Source: Halictus rubicundus (taxonomy: Eukaryota > Arthropoda > Insecta > Hymenoptera > Halictidae). From it: a stretch of DNA of 64,000 nucleotides. Below are positions 1 through 11,577 of the stretch, in pieces (the first letter of the stretch is position 1; each line of letters starts with the position of its first letter). The notes under the pieces were generated by a model. The model was not told where the DNA came from and did not search any database. It saw only the letters and a list, made by a program, of their open reading frames with translations. Location: the NCBI RefSeq assembly GCF_050948215.1, contig NC_135150.1, positions 24,469,943 through 24,533,942 on the forward strand, in the 5' to 3' direction. Both the position numbers and the translations under genes were made by a program.

Positions 1-1808
1 TCGAATTCATGAGACAACTTTCGCCGAAGTTCCCGAACCGACGGTGGACCTCGCAAAACTTCCCGCGCCTAAGCTTTGAAAATTCCGCAATCGGAAAACT
101 GTCGTTCTCCATTTTCTAGTCATAATCCCTTTTCCCCCTCCACGTACCCTGGAGAATACAATCCTTAGCAGCTTCCCATAAACCTGACTAATTAAAGGTT
201 TAGGAAGGCGAGGGACGGTCTGGGGAAATGGGGAAGAAACTAGAGAAGGGTGGGGGGATCTAGGAAAATTATACTGGGTACATAGAAGGGAGGAAAGGAT
301 TAGGGGAGGTCAGGAGCGACTGATCTAGGGAAGGGAGGGGACATCTGAAAAGAAGTGGAGGGGATCTATAGATGGAGGGTAGGATCTGAAGAGAGGGGAC
401 CTCCGGAACCTCGGACCGTAGTCGCCAGATCAAGACTTGTTCCCCCACTCTAATTTCCCCCTCTACCTTCTATTTCCCCTTACCCTTCTCGCCCCCCCCC
501 CCCACGCTTCTGCCACGGCCCAGTCACGTGACGCGTTCCGTCTCTGTCGTGCTTGCGTCGCAATGTCACGTGACTAACCCAGTACTGACAGAGAGAGAGA
601 GAGTAACTTTTTCCCTTCACCTTGGACCCACATTCTTGGACCCCAGTCCTCTACCACAACTTTTCAACCATTCTCGAAAAGTCCTACAGAATGTGGTACT
701 CAATAACATAGTACAACATCAAAATGAATTAACATTAACAACTAAAAGTACAACGAAATCAAAGTACACTCAACATGAAAATGAAAAATGAAATAATCGA
801 ATCTCCATATTACCATTTTCGGACCTAAAACTTTGATACAACTAACCAGTGATCGGCCGGTCTCTGTTCAATACCGAACTGCCCATAAGACAGCTCGTTT
901 ATCATCGGCGGTTGACCAGAGAGACGGTAACAGCTTGGCGATATAATTGGAGGATAGTTACGGGGTGATTATTGTCAGGCCGAGATGGAGCGAGGCTGGT
1001 GACTAATCAAGGCAGTTATTACGATCGAGGCCGGCCGGGCTACAATTAGACGGCGATCAACCGGCGAGAGAGTCACGATCGCAGCGCGGGGGCCGCGTTC
1101 GATCGGTTGACATTCGGTCGCGTGCGTTAAACAAACAACAACGACCATGGTCTCCGGGGTTGCGGCGCGGGAGAGAGGGGGAGGGGTGGTTCTGCTCGGA
1201 GAGCACGTCCAGGAGGGGCCGGCCCCTCGGAGTTTCAATCGAGCGAACGTGGCCGGAGCTCCCACGATTTCCTTCTTTCCTTTTTATTGGCCCCTCGGCC
1301 GTTTAAATAAGCCCGACGTTGTGATAAGGATCGCGGCTGAAGTAAAATAAATTACATTCGTAATACCGAGTGGCTAACCCTATTACCTCGGTCTTGCTGG
1401 TTCACCCCCCGCGTCCCTTCGCCGTCCTTTCCTCGCACGGTCCACCCACCCTTCTTCGTTCGCCGGAAATAACGGAAACGGAACGGACTCGAGCGTCGAG
1501 ACGACCAAGATATTTTTTCTCAATTTTCCCCCGGATCAGAATCTCCTTTGATTCCGCGCGGAACCGCCGCTGGCTCTTTTGCGCGATTGGTTCCCCTTAA
1601 ACGAACCACGGTGGATTATTCTACGGCCGTGTTTAACGGCGCGATGGCCCGGTGATTGCGCACGGTACAGCGAATTCTCGATAAATGTCAACAGCACCGG
1701 TCTTGCCAGCGTCATGTATCGTCCAGGAGACGTACCCTAGCTGTGTTATGTTTACACTCCGTGGCGCCCGAGGCATGTCACGGATATACTCCGCGGTGGT
1801 GGGGATAA
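1..1808. other. Non-coding stretch with purine-rich and GC-rich patches
   Basis: I see no supportable gene here. About 195-415 is strongly purine-rich with a degenerate GGGATCTAGG-like motif. A run of C lies at about 491-503 and a short GA run at about 590-603. The part from 960 to 1780 is GC- and CpG-rich. The open frames present overlap each other on both strands and show no recognisable domain. Confidence 0.6.
523..574. promoter_or_regulatory. Pair of perfect GTCACGTGAC palindromes (E-box/CLEAR-like)
   Basis: The same 10-bp palindrome occurs at 523-532 and 565-574, 42 bp apart. This decamer matches the consensus bound by the MITF/TFEB family of bHLH-Zip factors (the CLEAR element) and contains a CACGTG E-box. 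No gene start is identifiable beside it, so a regulatory role is inference. Confidence 0.35.
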
Positions 1809-1882
1809 TTAGGGGAACCCATAAGTAATCAATGATTTCGAAATCTGAGACAAACTTTATAGTAAATTCAAGTTTTTATTTC

Positions 1883-2114
1883 TTAACGCGTTGAATGCCA
1901 CGTCACCCATATGTGGCTGACGGAATTATTTGTGCAGGTTTTAAAATGAATTTTTACGTTGATATATTCATTGTACCGAACTTGATTAGGATCTGTAACA
2001 TGCAAGAAAGTTGGAGGATTACTCAGTATCATACATTTAATTTTTTGCAGTTTTTATTTCATTCAATAATTTACTTTGATTTTATGGAATTTTTCGGGTT
2101 TCTGATTTTAGGGT
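1883..2114 (-). mobile_element. TTAA MITE (CACCCATATGGGTG family), truncated copy
   Basis: It starts at TTAA (1883-1886) followed by CGCGTTGAATGCCACGTCAC and the subterminal CCATATG palindrome. The interior is clearly the same sequence as the complete copies at 3285-3527 and 31393-31635, in reverse orientation. The far terminus (TTAACACTTGGACTGCCA in the complete copies) is missing. Mariner transposase sequence begins directly at the break. Confidence 0.7.
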
Positions 2115-2116
2115 GT

Positions 2117-2336
2117 CATTAACAAATTCAACTGGTCGTCCACTTCGAGGCCTGTCGGAGAGATCATAATCACCAGCGGCAAACCTTCTGAACCAACGTT
2201 GACACTTGTTGACCTTCAATACATCTCCATAAACATCGCAAATTTTCTTTGTTGTTACCTTTGCATTAAATCCTGCAAGGAAATGAAAAAGTATGCAATG
2301 ACGAATATGATCCTCGGAAGGTACGGACGCCGCCAT
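2117..2336 (-). pseudogene. Mariner transposase, N-terminal fragment
   Basis: An ATG at 2336 opens about 72 codons with the mariner N-terminal helix-turn-helix pattern. HIRHCILFHF is followed by a CDVYG motif, then CQRWFRRF, GDYDLSDRPRSGRP and VEF. This is the DNA-binding HTH pair of Tc1/mariner transposases, just ahead of where the DDD/DDE-type catalytic domain would begin. That catalytic domain is absent: the frame runs on into MITE sequence and stops at 2082. No frameshift or stop interrupts the retained part, so the decay was by deletion or replacement. It is a non-functional fragment. Confidence 0.8.
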
Positions 2337-2503
2337 TTTATTACAGGGTTGTAAATAAAATGTATACTTTCTAGAATATTTTGAACGCAGGCTGCTTTAC
2401 CGAGAACTGTAAAAGAATACGTGTTTCCTCTTCAACGATCGGTGCAGAACTAAAGGCAAAACAAATTCTTCGCAAATAATTGATTTCTTATGGGAACCCC
2501 TAA

Positions 2504-2866
2504 TACAGAGTGGTTGGTAACTGGTGGTACAAGCGGAAAGGGGGTGATTCTACGCGAAAAAAGAAGTCGACAATATAGAATAAAAATTTTTCGTTTCAGG
2601 CTTTGTTTACGAGAACATTGAGTTTGAAAATGCAGCCAATGCGCGTGTTATTCGATAGGAATTGTCCGCTGCGTCTGACCATGACCTACCAATTCTACTT
2701 CCTACGCATACTAAAGCACGCGAACCCGACGGATCTTTAAATTCGATTTTCTCGAAAACAAAGCCTCAAACGAAAAATTTTTATTCTATATTTTCGACTT
2801 CTTTTTTCGCGTGGAATCACCCCCTTTCCGCTTGTACCACCAGTTACCAACCACCCTGTATATAGA
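2504..2866. mobile_element. Foldback element with ~125-bp inverted arms
   Basis: Positions about 2506-2635 and 2738-2866 are long inverted copies of one another, separated by about 100 bp. Both outer ends read ACAGnGTGGTTGGTAACTGG towards the interior and are bordered by TA. A TA-flanked, palindromic, non-coding structure suggests a non-autonomous Tc1/mariner-superfamily element. It abuts the mariner remnant on its left, with the TA at 2504-2505 shared. Confidence 0.65.
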
Positions 2867-3284
2867 GAAATCACTGTACCTCGCGTGCTGCCACGGTCAA
2901 CGAATCTTCCATCACCTGTGTCGGAGAAAATGGAAAACGGACACCGGCAAGAATCAATTTTGCATCGGATCCGGACGACAAGATTTGCGGTCAAGTTCCC
3001 GCGCGCGTGATTGGCGAAATATAGCGACGACCGTGGCTCCGCGTTAACATGCAAGATTCACGAAACGACTGCAAGAATCTTCGTCGTGAAAACGAAGTTA
3101 CGGAGCGACGTTAGTTTCGACGGGGTTATTAGCTATTCATGATTACAGCGATCCGACGCTAGCAACTCGACGGCCGCGTCGGAGTATCTTCGAATTGGAA
3201 CTTGGTCAGCGTGGCATTGAACTTGCTTGGCAGTGAACTTGGACGTTTCGGTATAATCGAGATGAATTTTGGGGACTCGACCCA

Positions 3285-3527
3285 TTAACACTTGGACTGC
3301 CAAACTAGAAACCTCAAAAATGCCATAGAATCAAAGTAAGTTATTGAATGAAATGAAAATTGAAAAAAAATCAATGTACGATATTGAGCAGTCCTGCAAC
3401 TTTCTTGCATTTTACGGATCTTAATCACATTTGGTACAATTAATATATTAACGTAAAAATTCATTTTAAAACCTGGGCAAATAGTTCCGTCACCCACGTA
3501 TGGGTGACATGGCAGTCAACGTGTTAA
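3285..3527 (+). mobile_element. TTAA MITE (CACCCATATGGGTG family), complete copy
   Basis: TTAA borders both ends (3285-3288 and 3524-3527). The termini are TTAACACTTGGACTGCCA and, inverted, TGGCAGTCAACGTGTTAA. A subterminal near-palindrome GTCACCCACGTATGGGTGAC lies just inside the right end. The copy is 243 bp, the same length as the copy at 31393. TTAA targeting is characteristic of piggyBac-superfamily elements. No transposase is encoded; the apparent small reading frames are shared by all copies and are not genes. Confidence 0.8.
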
Positions 3528-4663
3528 GTCAGGGTCAACAATTGTTGACGATGTTGAATTGCGAGGAAAAGAATTGAAGCAGTGGTTGATCTCTTTAGTC
3601 GTCAGGATTTGAACAAATTTTTATGAGACACAGGTATTATTTTCTTACTCTTTAAATTTTATTTTGGTTGCTGTGTTCGCTAAATATTTTAGCCCCTGGC
3701 TGTGTTTCATTCTTGTCTTGTAGATCCCACAAAGACACTGCTATGATGGTTACAAAAAATGATGAACGAATAGCAGTGTATACATTCTCATAAATTATAA
3801 AACTTACATTCAAGAGAATATAATTACGATAAAAATAAGAATCGATTTGCAGGCCGAATTTTCGTCAGACCGTGTCGCAGCACTAAAATCAGTGTTCCGT
3901 TCGGCGGCACTGCTTGCATGATCTGACCAATGGACTCGCGCGAATCGAATCGACCTCGAAACTCTAAATCCTCGGTAAGCAGCATTATCTCGTGATCTCT
4001 AGACGGCTCGGCCACCAGAATCCATTATAACGAGTAATTACGACGGGGCGTGTTAAGCATTTCTCGCTTCCTCGCGAGGACGACGCCGCGTCTAGGTGTG
4101 TACACGTATAGCTGGACGGCTAATGGACCGCGGCAATAAAGCGGCCGGTGTTACATCGATTACAACTACGGGCCGGAAGTTTCTGCGATCGGGCAATAAC
4201 TCTAAATATCGGGGTATCGACCCGTGGCCCCGTTTCTCCGGATTAGTTCCTGCGTGAATAACGCTCGACAGGTATCACGGAACGGATCGGCGCTCGATGC
4301 GCTCCGCCCCAGAGAAGAATTGTGGTCCGAGAATTACTGATAACCACCGATCGCTACGGGTTTTAGTTACTCAACCGCGCCAGTCGCTGCGACAATTATT
4401 TTTTAAATCGATGTACCGTGATCCACTGTTCCAGCGATGCTTTAGCGCGCGGTCCGCGGAAAGATCGATAGCGAAAAATTTATTCCGAGAGGAATTTCAT
4501 CGACACTGTGGAAAGCAGTTGAACTCAAAACTGTGATTAGATTGTTTAGAATTTTATATAAACAATTAATAGTACGTACATTTACACAGTCACTCTACCC
4601 TATTATTATTATTTATTATAATCCTTGGCCTTCGGCTTAGGATAACTTTCAGATACATCTTAA

Positions 4664-4896
4664 TTACCCCTTAGCACTCGAATGGCGACTGTAAGGCGCC
4701 AATAAAAATTTCTGTATCATTATTCAAAATATTTTTTACATTATTAAATTTGTTTGTATTTAATAAATTACTAAACACTTCAGTATTGTAAGAGCAAATT
4801 GCACCATTTTCGTAAGGAAAAAATAGAAGGAAAATATTCTAGGTCGGAAGAAATGTTTCGTTCTGGAGTTAAAATAGCTTCGAGTGCAAAGGGTTA
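4664..4896. mobile_element. TTAA MITE (CCCTTTGCACTCGA family)
   Basis: The left end reads ACCCCTTAGCACTCGAATGG and the right end CGAGTGCAAAGGGTTA, an imperfect terminal inverted repeat. The interior (ATATTTTTTACATTATTAA, then TTCTAGGTCGGAAGAAATGT) recurs in the composite copies at about 10950-11510 and 48804-49281. Unlike those copies, this one has an uninterrupted interior. Confidence 0.7.
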
Positions 4897-7800
4897 CATT
4901 ATAGTTAACCTATTATTCTTTGCTTCTACAACTATATTACTTATCAGTAGACTGCTTATGAATAATAATAACTTATGAAAATTTTCAAAAAATGCTATAA
5001 TATAAAATTCCACAGAATTTAGTACGATTTTTATTTATTGCAGATTTATAAAGGTCGTTACTACTGAAAATTAGACTGTATTTGTTTCCACTTTCCTAAA
5101 AAAAATTGAAAACTGCATAAACATCCGCAGTCCACTTATCAGTCTTAAATGACAAAGTTTGCATACATATATTTATTTATATTTGCCTTATTTTATCGTT
5201 TCAAGTTCCTCTAGCAAATATCCCTTCGGAAGCTTCTGCTTGAATATGTTTTAACAATATCCATTTGTTAAATGTGATCATAAAAGTATTCAAAAATCCT
5301 GAACAATATCAGTCGCCTTATAACTCGGTATGACCCTTACACATCTCCGACTGCATCAAAACACTCGACAAATGAAAAAGTCTTTCAACAGCCATCCTTG
5401 TCCAAAAGTTATTCGGCTTTCACAAATAAAAATTGCGAAAATATGCGCAATCTAATCGCAAGCCACAGTAAAACAATTCATTCTAGTGTTTGCTCCCATG
5501 AAAATTCAGTAAAAATATTCTTTCCGCAAACGCGCCCCTAACTACAGCTCCGCAATCACGTGTCTGGCTACATCAGGCCGTTTCCACTTGCCTCAAACAC
5601 AGCACCGCGAACACTCGACTTTCAAACTCGATTTTCTTTCAAACGAAGGCTCCCACGAAAAACTTCAACTCTCCCTCTTTTGTTCATCCTTTCCCGTAGA
5701 ACGAGCTCGCTGTTCCACGAATTCCTCTGCCGCGTGCAACAACAATTCTGCAACGTGTTTTCCCGAACAGAAGAGAAAAAGTCAGAAAAATCTTGGACAA
5801 ATCGCAGAGGATTCCTCCAACGTGGAAAATTCCACGGCCGTTGTCCGTGCGCAGTTGAACGAAAAAAATTTGCCTGCGCGGCCGGTATAGTGAAATGGAT
5901 AGAAGCGGGGCACACAGATCAAGACTTTTCACGGGCAGCGGCCGGGAGCGTCGGCGATATTTGCCGGGCGCTAATATTGGTCTTTGCTATCGGCTGTTTG
6001 CCGGTAAATAGGAATTTTCTCGTGGGCGCCGGATACTTGGTCGACGTGCGCCGGCAGCCAGATTCAGCCGCGCGTCGCGACGCTCTTTCGGGCGACGTCG
6101 ACGGAAGTCGGAACGACGATGAAACGACACCTGTAATCGATAGAGAACGACCCCTCGAGGACAAGACCAGCGAGAGATTCTCCTAGCGCCGACACGATCG
6201 CGATCATCGCGAAGAAAATCACGGAGAGCGAGAGAGTATCGTTTAATCTCGATCGCTCTTTTCTGCACTCGACCAGAGAGGGTCCTCTTGCTCGTCGACG
6301 CTTTTTTCTCGGTCTTCGCTTTATTCTTAAAAGCCCGGCACGGTGTTTACCGGCGAGCGACAATCATCAGACAGCTATTAACCCTTTAGGGCGCTGCGGT
6401 GAGTGTCACTTGACACGTTTCGAAAATTATGCAAGGCGTGTTGAACCTGGATGAAATTTCTTGCTTCTATTTACCGTAAAAGGACTTTGTGAAATGATCG
6501 ATGAAATCACGAAGAAAAATCTGCGAGTTAAATCTTGCACCAAACATGTCCGAAAACACCATCGATTCTACAATGGAGCATCAAAAATATCGCGAAACAG
6601 AAACGGTTAAAATCGCAAAAGCTCGCGTGATACTCTAAGCTCTTTCCTGGGGCGAAAAAGGGTAGGAAAAAATCGAACGAACAAGCAGACCGGTTGCGCA
6701 GTGCTTGTGCGTAGGTCGCATGACACGAAGGCACATAGGCGACCCGGTCACGCGACCCGCCGAGTCATCCACCCGCGCAGTGAATGTCTTTATCTCGACC
6801 CGTTACTGTAATGCTTCCGTACCACGCGTTAAAGCCCGAGCAATTTTCTTCTCGGGCCCACGAAGACAGTCTCCTTCGGAGGGTGAGCGGGGCGAGGGGG
6901 CACATGGAAATTAATCGTCCGCGTGAAACGACGTGATTAACGAGTCCGCCGCGACCCGAGCCATAAATCATTCTTTGGCAGTGTTTGCCGGCGGTTGTTA
7001 CAACGCCGACCATGATCACCGGCCGCTCCAAGTAGTCGAGGTCGAGACTGCTCGGACGTCCGGCGTTTGCGTTTTGTTTCTGATGGCTGGGAATTTTATT
7101 AATGCTTGCAGGATTTTGTCCGGGGTGCATTTACGCTGACAGTGGGTTTCCACGATTTTAACGAGCAGTGAAAACGTAAAGATGGACCAGGTTGGAAATA
7201 TAGGATGAAGCCTAGGATCGCACGAATTTTTATTTATTGAATCTAAATTGTTATCGTCTATTTTATTTATTGAATTTTTATTTATTGAATCTAAATTGTT
7301 ATCGTCGGTATTTAAATTGTACTTGCAAAGAGTCTTTAACGATTATTAATTGAGAACCATAGAAAACAAGAAATGAAAGTGAGAAAGTAATGTACTGTAA
7401 TTTAAAGATATGTTCTGAATCACGCTACAAAGGGCGTTAATTGAATCAGTGAGCAACCATAACTGTCACTGCCCCAAATAAATCCTCCACCAATCGCAGA
7501 ATCAAAGCCCTAAACCGGCTCATTCCAAGCTATTAGCCGTCCCCCCGCCGCACTAAACTTCAAACGGTCCTATAAATCGTCCTAGAAGCAGATAATTATA
7601 AGCTCCAGCATTTCATTAAGATAGCAGACAGCTCTCCCATCGCAGGGGAGAAAGCAAATAAAGAAACGGTGCTCTTCCGTTGTGGAATTACGATCGCGTG
7701 ACCACCACTCGTCCGTCCATGCTAGCTTGAAAAAGGACGAGTATCGGCGCCGATAGGACACCATGCTCTCGCATTTGACTGTGGTGACCAACAATCACTT

Positions 7801-8619
7801 CGAATTAATAGATGTTAGCCTGATCGCGACCGGGAGTTCACGAGCTGTTTCAATTCTTACAGTTTCAGATAAAAACGATTGTCTATTTCTGCATACTCTA
7901 AAATGATCGATCACTTTCTGTCTGTATTGCAAGATTTATTTCCTTCAATTTACTTTACTGTCTGTGCTAGATCAAAAAGGGATCTGGGCATTTTATTTCC
8001 AGAGCGCAGATCTGTATGCAAATTGAAAAATCGATTGCAAGACCAAGGAGATAAATCTTTCTTCTTTCAATTATCTTCTCGAGCTGAGACTAATAAGTTC
8101 TCAAATTTTTTAAATATGTCCACTGCTTGCAATCGTACGTACTCATTCTTGTCATGGATGCATAAAATCCGCAATATTTATGTCAAAGTATCCTAAATGA
8201 AATTATCTTGGTACTCAATATGGCCGGCTTTCACAGGTCTGCGCTGCATTAAGAGAAGAACCTAATCAGCCCATTCCTCATTTCCAGTGTAAAAATTCAA
8301 AAGAATACAGAAGACTAACTATTCCAAAAATCCGCAAATTACGTACAAAAATTTCGATCCCAAGCCAGAAGCAACATCGAGAAATGCTAGAGTCAACGAC
8401 AGAACCTCCCGAGTCGGCAGGAGGGTGAAAATTTCAGTAAATCACCGATCCGTGGAACCTATTAAAGGGCTAAGGGCACGAAACCGATCATATTAAGCGG
8501 GTACCCAGGTCCGATAAGTCGCAAACTAGCTTTGCCCGTATCACCCTGCGGAATCCCAGGGCAGGCGCGCAAAAGTGCGCCGATACACCTTAATAACAAC
8601 AGTCTGGCTTGTCGAGGGG

Positions 8620-8621
<2 letters not shown>
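4897..8621. other. Non-coding stretch, AT-rich then GC-rich
   Basis: Positions 4900-5560 are AT-rich and contain one dispersed-core repeat (5114-5134). Positions 5560-7140 are CpG-rich with long open frames on both strands (one of about 208 codons at 5560-6186) that have no recognisable domain, are mirrored by opposite-strand frames, and are not supported. A single TTAA-type terminus (TTAACCCTTTAGGGCGCTGC) begins at 6378 without a matching partner. A 48-bp-offset duplication of a TTTATTTATTGAATCTAAAT-containing block lies at 7228-7308, and another dispersed-core repeat at about 8125-8175. Confidence 0.5.

Positions 8622-8656
<35 letters not shown>
8622..8656 (+). repeat. GA microsatellite
   Basis: An essentially uninterrupted (GA)n tract of about 34 bp. 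Confidence 0.9.
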
Positions 8657-8658
<2 letters not shown>

Positions 8659-8890
8659 AAATCATGTAAGAGCACGCAGGATATACCTGCGGGGGCGTGT
8701 CGTCGAGATAAGGGCCGGTTGGATGGATTCATCGTGCATTGACACGAGAGAGCGGTCTTACTCGGGGCAGAGAGCGTGAACGCGACACAGGGGCGCGTAG
8801 GCGAGCGGAGAGCAGATTGCATCTGCCCAGAGGGTGGCCCGGGCACGAACCATGAGATCCATGGTCTCGTGCGAGAATTTGCGAGAGGCC

Positions 8891-8938
8891 AACACACACA
8901 CACACACACACAGAGAGAGAGGGAGAGAGAGAGAGAGG
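8891..8938 (+). repeat. Compound CA then GA microsatellite
   Basis: A (CA)n tract of about 20 bp is followed by an interrupted GA tract. It lies in a GC-rich segment where open frames appear on both strands only because the dinucleotide repeat has no stop codons. Confidence 0.85.
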
Positions 8939-10949
8939 AGATCTTTCGTCGGACGGCCGATCTCTCGTGCAGCCTCCTTCCAGGATTCCCGAGGCCTTTG
9001 AAAGCCCGGACGGGCTGCAGACACCGTCGGAGTTCCGCGCGTGTCTTTCGGCGTGCGAGGGCGGCTCTGTGCTTTATGACGAGCCTCCGGAGTCATGCAA
9101 CCGAGATTATCTCTCTCGGGGCTTTCGAGCAATAGCTCAGCGAGGCGTTCGATGAGAGGAGGTTCTGCGCCGCGCCCGGGGGAAACCGGCCCGATAACAT
9201 TCAGAGCCCGGCCGAGATAACGTAATGTCGGTAATGGCTCGTTGGATCGGGGCTAACAACCCGTAAGAAACGACCGAGTCGGCCCGAAACAGCCGCTCGT
9301 AACCCTGTGCCCGCGATCCGGACGACCTAACGCCGATTGATTCGCGTATTACGGGCCGGCCGTAGTTAACCCCCGTACGCTCCTCCGAAATAGTCGCGCG
9401 AAACTGCCTCGGAGAAATCTGATCTTCCGAAATCATGCGGCTGGATAACGCTCATGCGCGGCGACCATAATTTTGTGTTTTACCGTAACGAAATAAAATT
9501 GATTTGGTTTACGATGTCATTTGAAGCTGTAGGGCGCAGTACGTGGTCCGGGGGAATATTGAAATTTTTTCGTGGGATAATATTATTTTCGGATATTTTA
9601 TAGAAGGGTTGCGTTTGATAAAATGTTATACCCGGGCTCCGGATTTTTATGGGAAGTGAAGTATGTTTGTGCGTCGATCGCGAGACACGGTAGCTACGTA
9701 TAAAGTTATATTCTTCGTTGATAATATTAATGTATTGGAAGTAATATATTAATACTCTTAAAATCTTTTGATCTGTTTGATATTGTACCTACTCTTTGTC
9801 ACAAATGTATTAAATGTGTAAAATTCAGTTCAGTCTAGATAGCCGCGAATAATTGAATGAATATGAGAAGGTTCCGGTGACCGTTTCTAAAAGAGCCAAG
9901 GACTCGAGGTAACTCTGGCATGATTTTAGTGAGATCCTGGTGGTTCAGGCTAATTGACGAATCAAAGTTCGAGACTTAGTGAGAAATTAGGTTGCACGCA
10001 CGCGGGCGGTAATTATCAGCGCGGCGGCGCGGTAATAAACGAATAACGAAACGCGGGCTCTTTCCGTTTGGACCAATAATCAATAACCTATTAGCGGTCT
10101 AGGAACATTAATTACCTCTCATTGCGTGATCGATACATACCGCAGTGGTAGCGCAATCTGCCTGTAACGTAACACCGTGTACAATGTCCACCGTATCGGG
10201 ATTTATTGTATTATAATGGCCGGGCCCCGTTTATTCAGGAGGGACCTCGCGTGAAATCGCTTTGAAATATAATTCCCTATTCCCGATATACTAAACGGCA
10301 TTTTTGTCCCATTGACTCGCAAATACAGTGGGCTCGAGCATTATAATAACAAAACCCTCCCCTCCCTCCTGTTTCGTGCTCTTTTGTGCGAACCCTCTTC
10401 TTACGGTTTCTAAAACGTCGGGGCTAAGGCTTTCTCCTCGGTTTTAGCCGGGGGAGTGAAAAGAAACGGGTCTGCTAGCGAAACGGACGGTTAAAGCGGA
10501 GTTTATGAACCTGCCAACTGGCTGTATTAAAAACTCAGATGCCTAATCAGTGGTTTTTCGGCCGACTTTAATGCCAGAACTGGCCAGCAGTAAACGCGAG
10601 TGACGTGTATATTGCTCTATAAAAGTTATGGAACTGAACCGATTTTTATTACATGCCCTTGAAGAAAGAGGTTCATTTAAAAATCTCTCGTGAACATTTG
10701 TCTCTCATTTTTTGGGACCTCAATAACGAGAATTTCATTGGAGGAACGAGGAATTTTGACTTGGCAGTTCTAGTTGCGGTATAAGGGTGAAAGAGGAACA
10801 CGAAGAAGTGAGTTACAAGAAGATGGATCATGGTTTCTACCTCTGCAATACATCATCATTGTGCAGCGGTCCCGGCAGATTTGATGTATTTATGATCAAA
10901 ATGAATAGGTGAAATACAGGTCTGTGAAGCAATTAAAAGTATCAGTACA
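8939..10949. other. Non-coding stretch
   Basis: Positions 8940-9470 are GC- and CpG-rich. Positions 9470-10950 are mixed, with no domain-bearing frame and no recognisable repeat. I see nothing here that I can name. Confidence 0.5.
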
Positions 10950-11510
10950 TTAACACTAGACTGCGAATCCTTGTGCATTTATGGCTTGTGAGAATTTTCA
11001 ACAACTGCTATAATTTTTATTCGTTTCGGATCTACGTTTGCTGTATCATTATTCACAATATTTTTTACATTATTAACCGTTTGCGGTCGTATTACGTTTA
11101 TACACAGGTGTCATGTTGGTCGGAATTAATTTTCGTTGAACGAACAGTAACACATAATGTGCAAGATTATGAAGGAAAAACAACATTTATTAATTCTTTT
11201 TCAAACTTTAGATATACGTAACACAATAATATGCTTGAATTTTATGTAAAAACTATATTTTATATTTTTCTTGTCAACTTAATATAATATAAGATCAATA
11301 TGGTTCTTTGCTGTGGTGGCAGACATACGACTGGCACGGGTTTTTGTTTGTTTTTAATAAATTACTAAACATTCCAGTATTGCACGAGTAGATCGCACCA
11401 TTTTCGTATGCATAACATGAACAAAAAAAAAACATACACAGAAGGGAAATATTCTAGGTCGGAAGAAATGTTTCTTTTTGGAGTTAAAATAGCTTCCAGT
11501 GCAAAAGTTT
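10950..11510. mobile_element. Composite TTAA MITE with a second TTAA element inserted
   Basis: The outer element resembles the copy at 4664-4896: ATATTTTTTACATTATTAA at about 11058-11076 and, after an interruption, TTTTAATAAATTACTAAACA to TTCTAGGTCGGAAGAAATGT and CTTCCAGTGCAAAAGTTT. The interruption (11073 to about 11341) begins TTAACCGTTTGCGGTCGTAT and ends with a degraded inverted version (CATACGACTGGCACGGG), so it is itself a TTAA element. The left end of the outer copy is degraded and carries a dispersed-core repeat (about 10954-10983). Confidence 0.6.
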
Positions 11511-11544
11511 AATTTTTATTGTCCAACCAAGAGAGGATATGAGA

Positions 11545-11577
11545 GAAGGGGAGAGAGGGAGAGAGAGAGAGAGAGAG
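11545..11577 (+). repeat. GA microsatellite
   Basis: An interrupted (GA)n tract just right of the composite MITE. Confidence 0.85.

Larger units (their letters stand above)
1809..2503 (-). mobile_element. Mariner remnant, internally deleted and interrupted by a TTAA MITE
   Basis: The ends are inverted copies: TTAGGGGAACCCATAAGTAA at 1809 and its near complement ending CCCCTAA at 2503. Mariner TIRs typically begin TTAGG. The - strand carries the N-terminal part of a mariner transposase starting about 170 bp from the right end, which is the usual layout. The element is only about 0.7 kb against about 1.3 kb for a full mariner, and a TTAA MITE (1883 to about 2114) occupies its left part, so it cannot be autonomous. 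The TA target duplication is clear only on the right (2504-2505). Confidence 0.65.

Noticed and set aside
1895..2122. Similar small frames at 1895-2122, 3285-3497 and 31393-31677
   Set aside because: They look like a conserved protein family only because all three lie in copies of the same TTAA MITE.
5560..6186. 208-codon open frame
   Set aside because: Opposing frames of similar length cover the same GC-rich DNA; the translation has no domain, no signal and no splice context.
6378..6420. TTAA-type terminus TTAACCCTTTAGGGCGCTGC with a nearby GTGTCACTTGACAC
   Set aside because: No matching inverted end found within a plausible distance, so a whole element is not called.
10141..10200. tRNA-like phrase GTGGTAGCGCAATCTG
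   Set aside because: No B-box and no cloverleaf could be formed around it.
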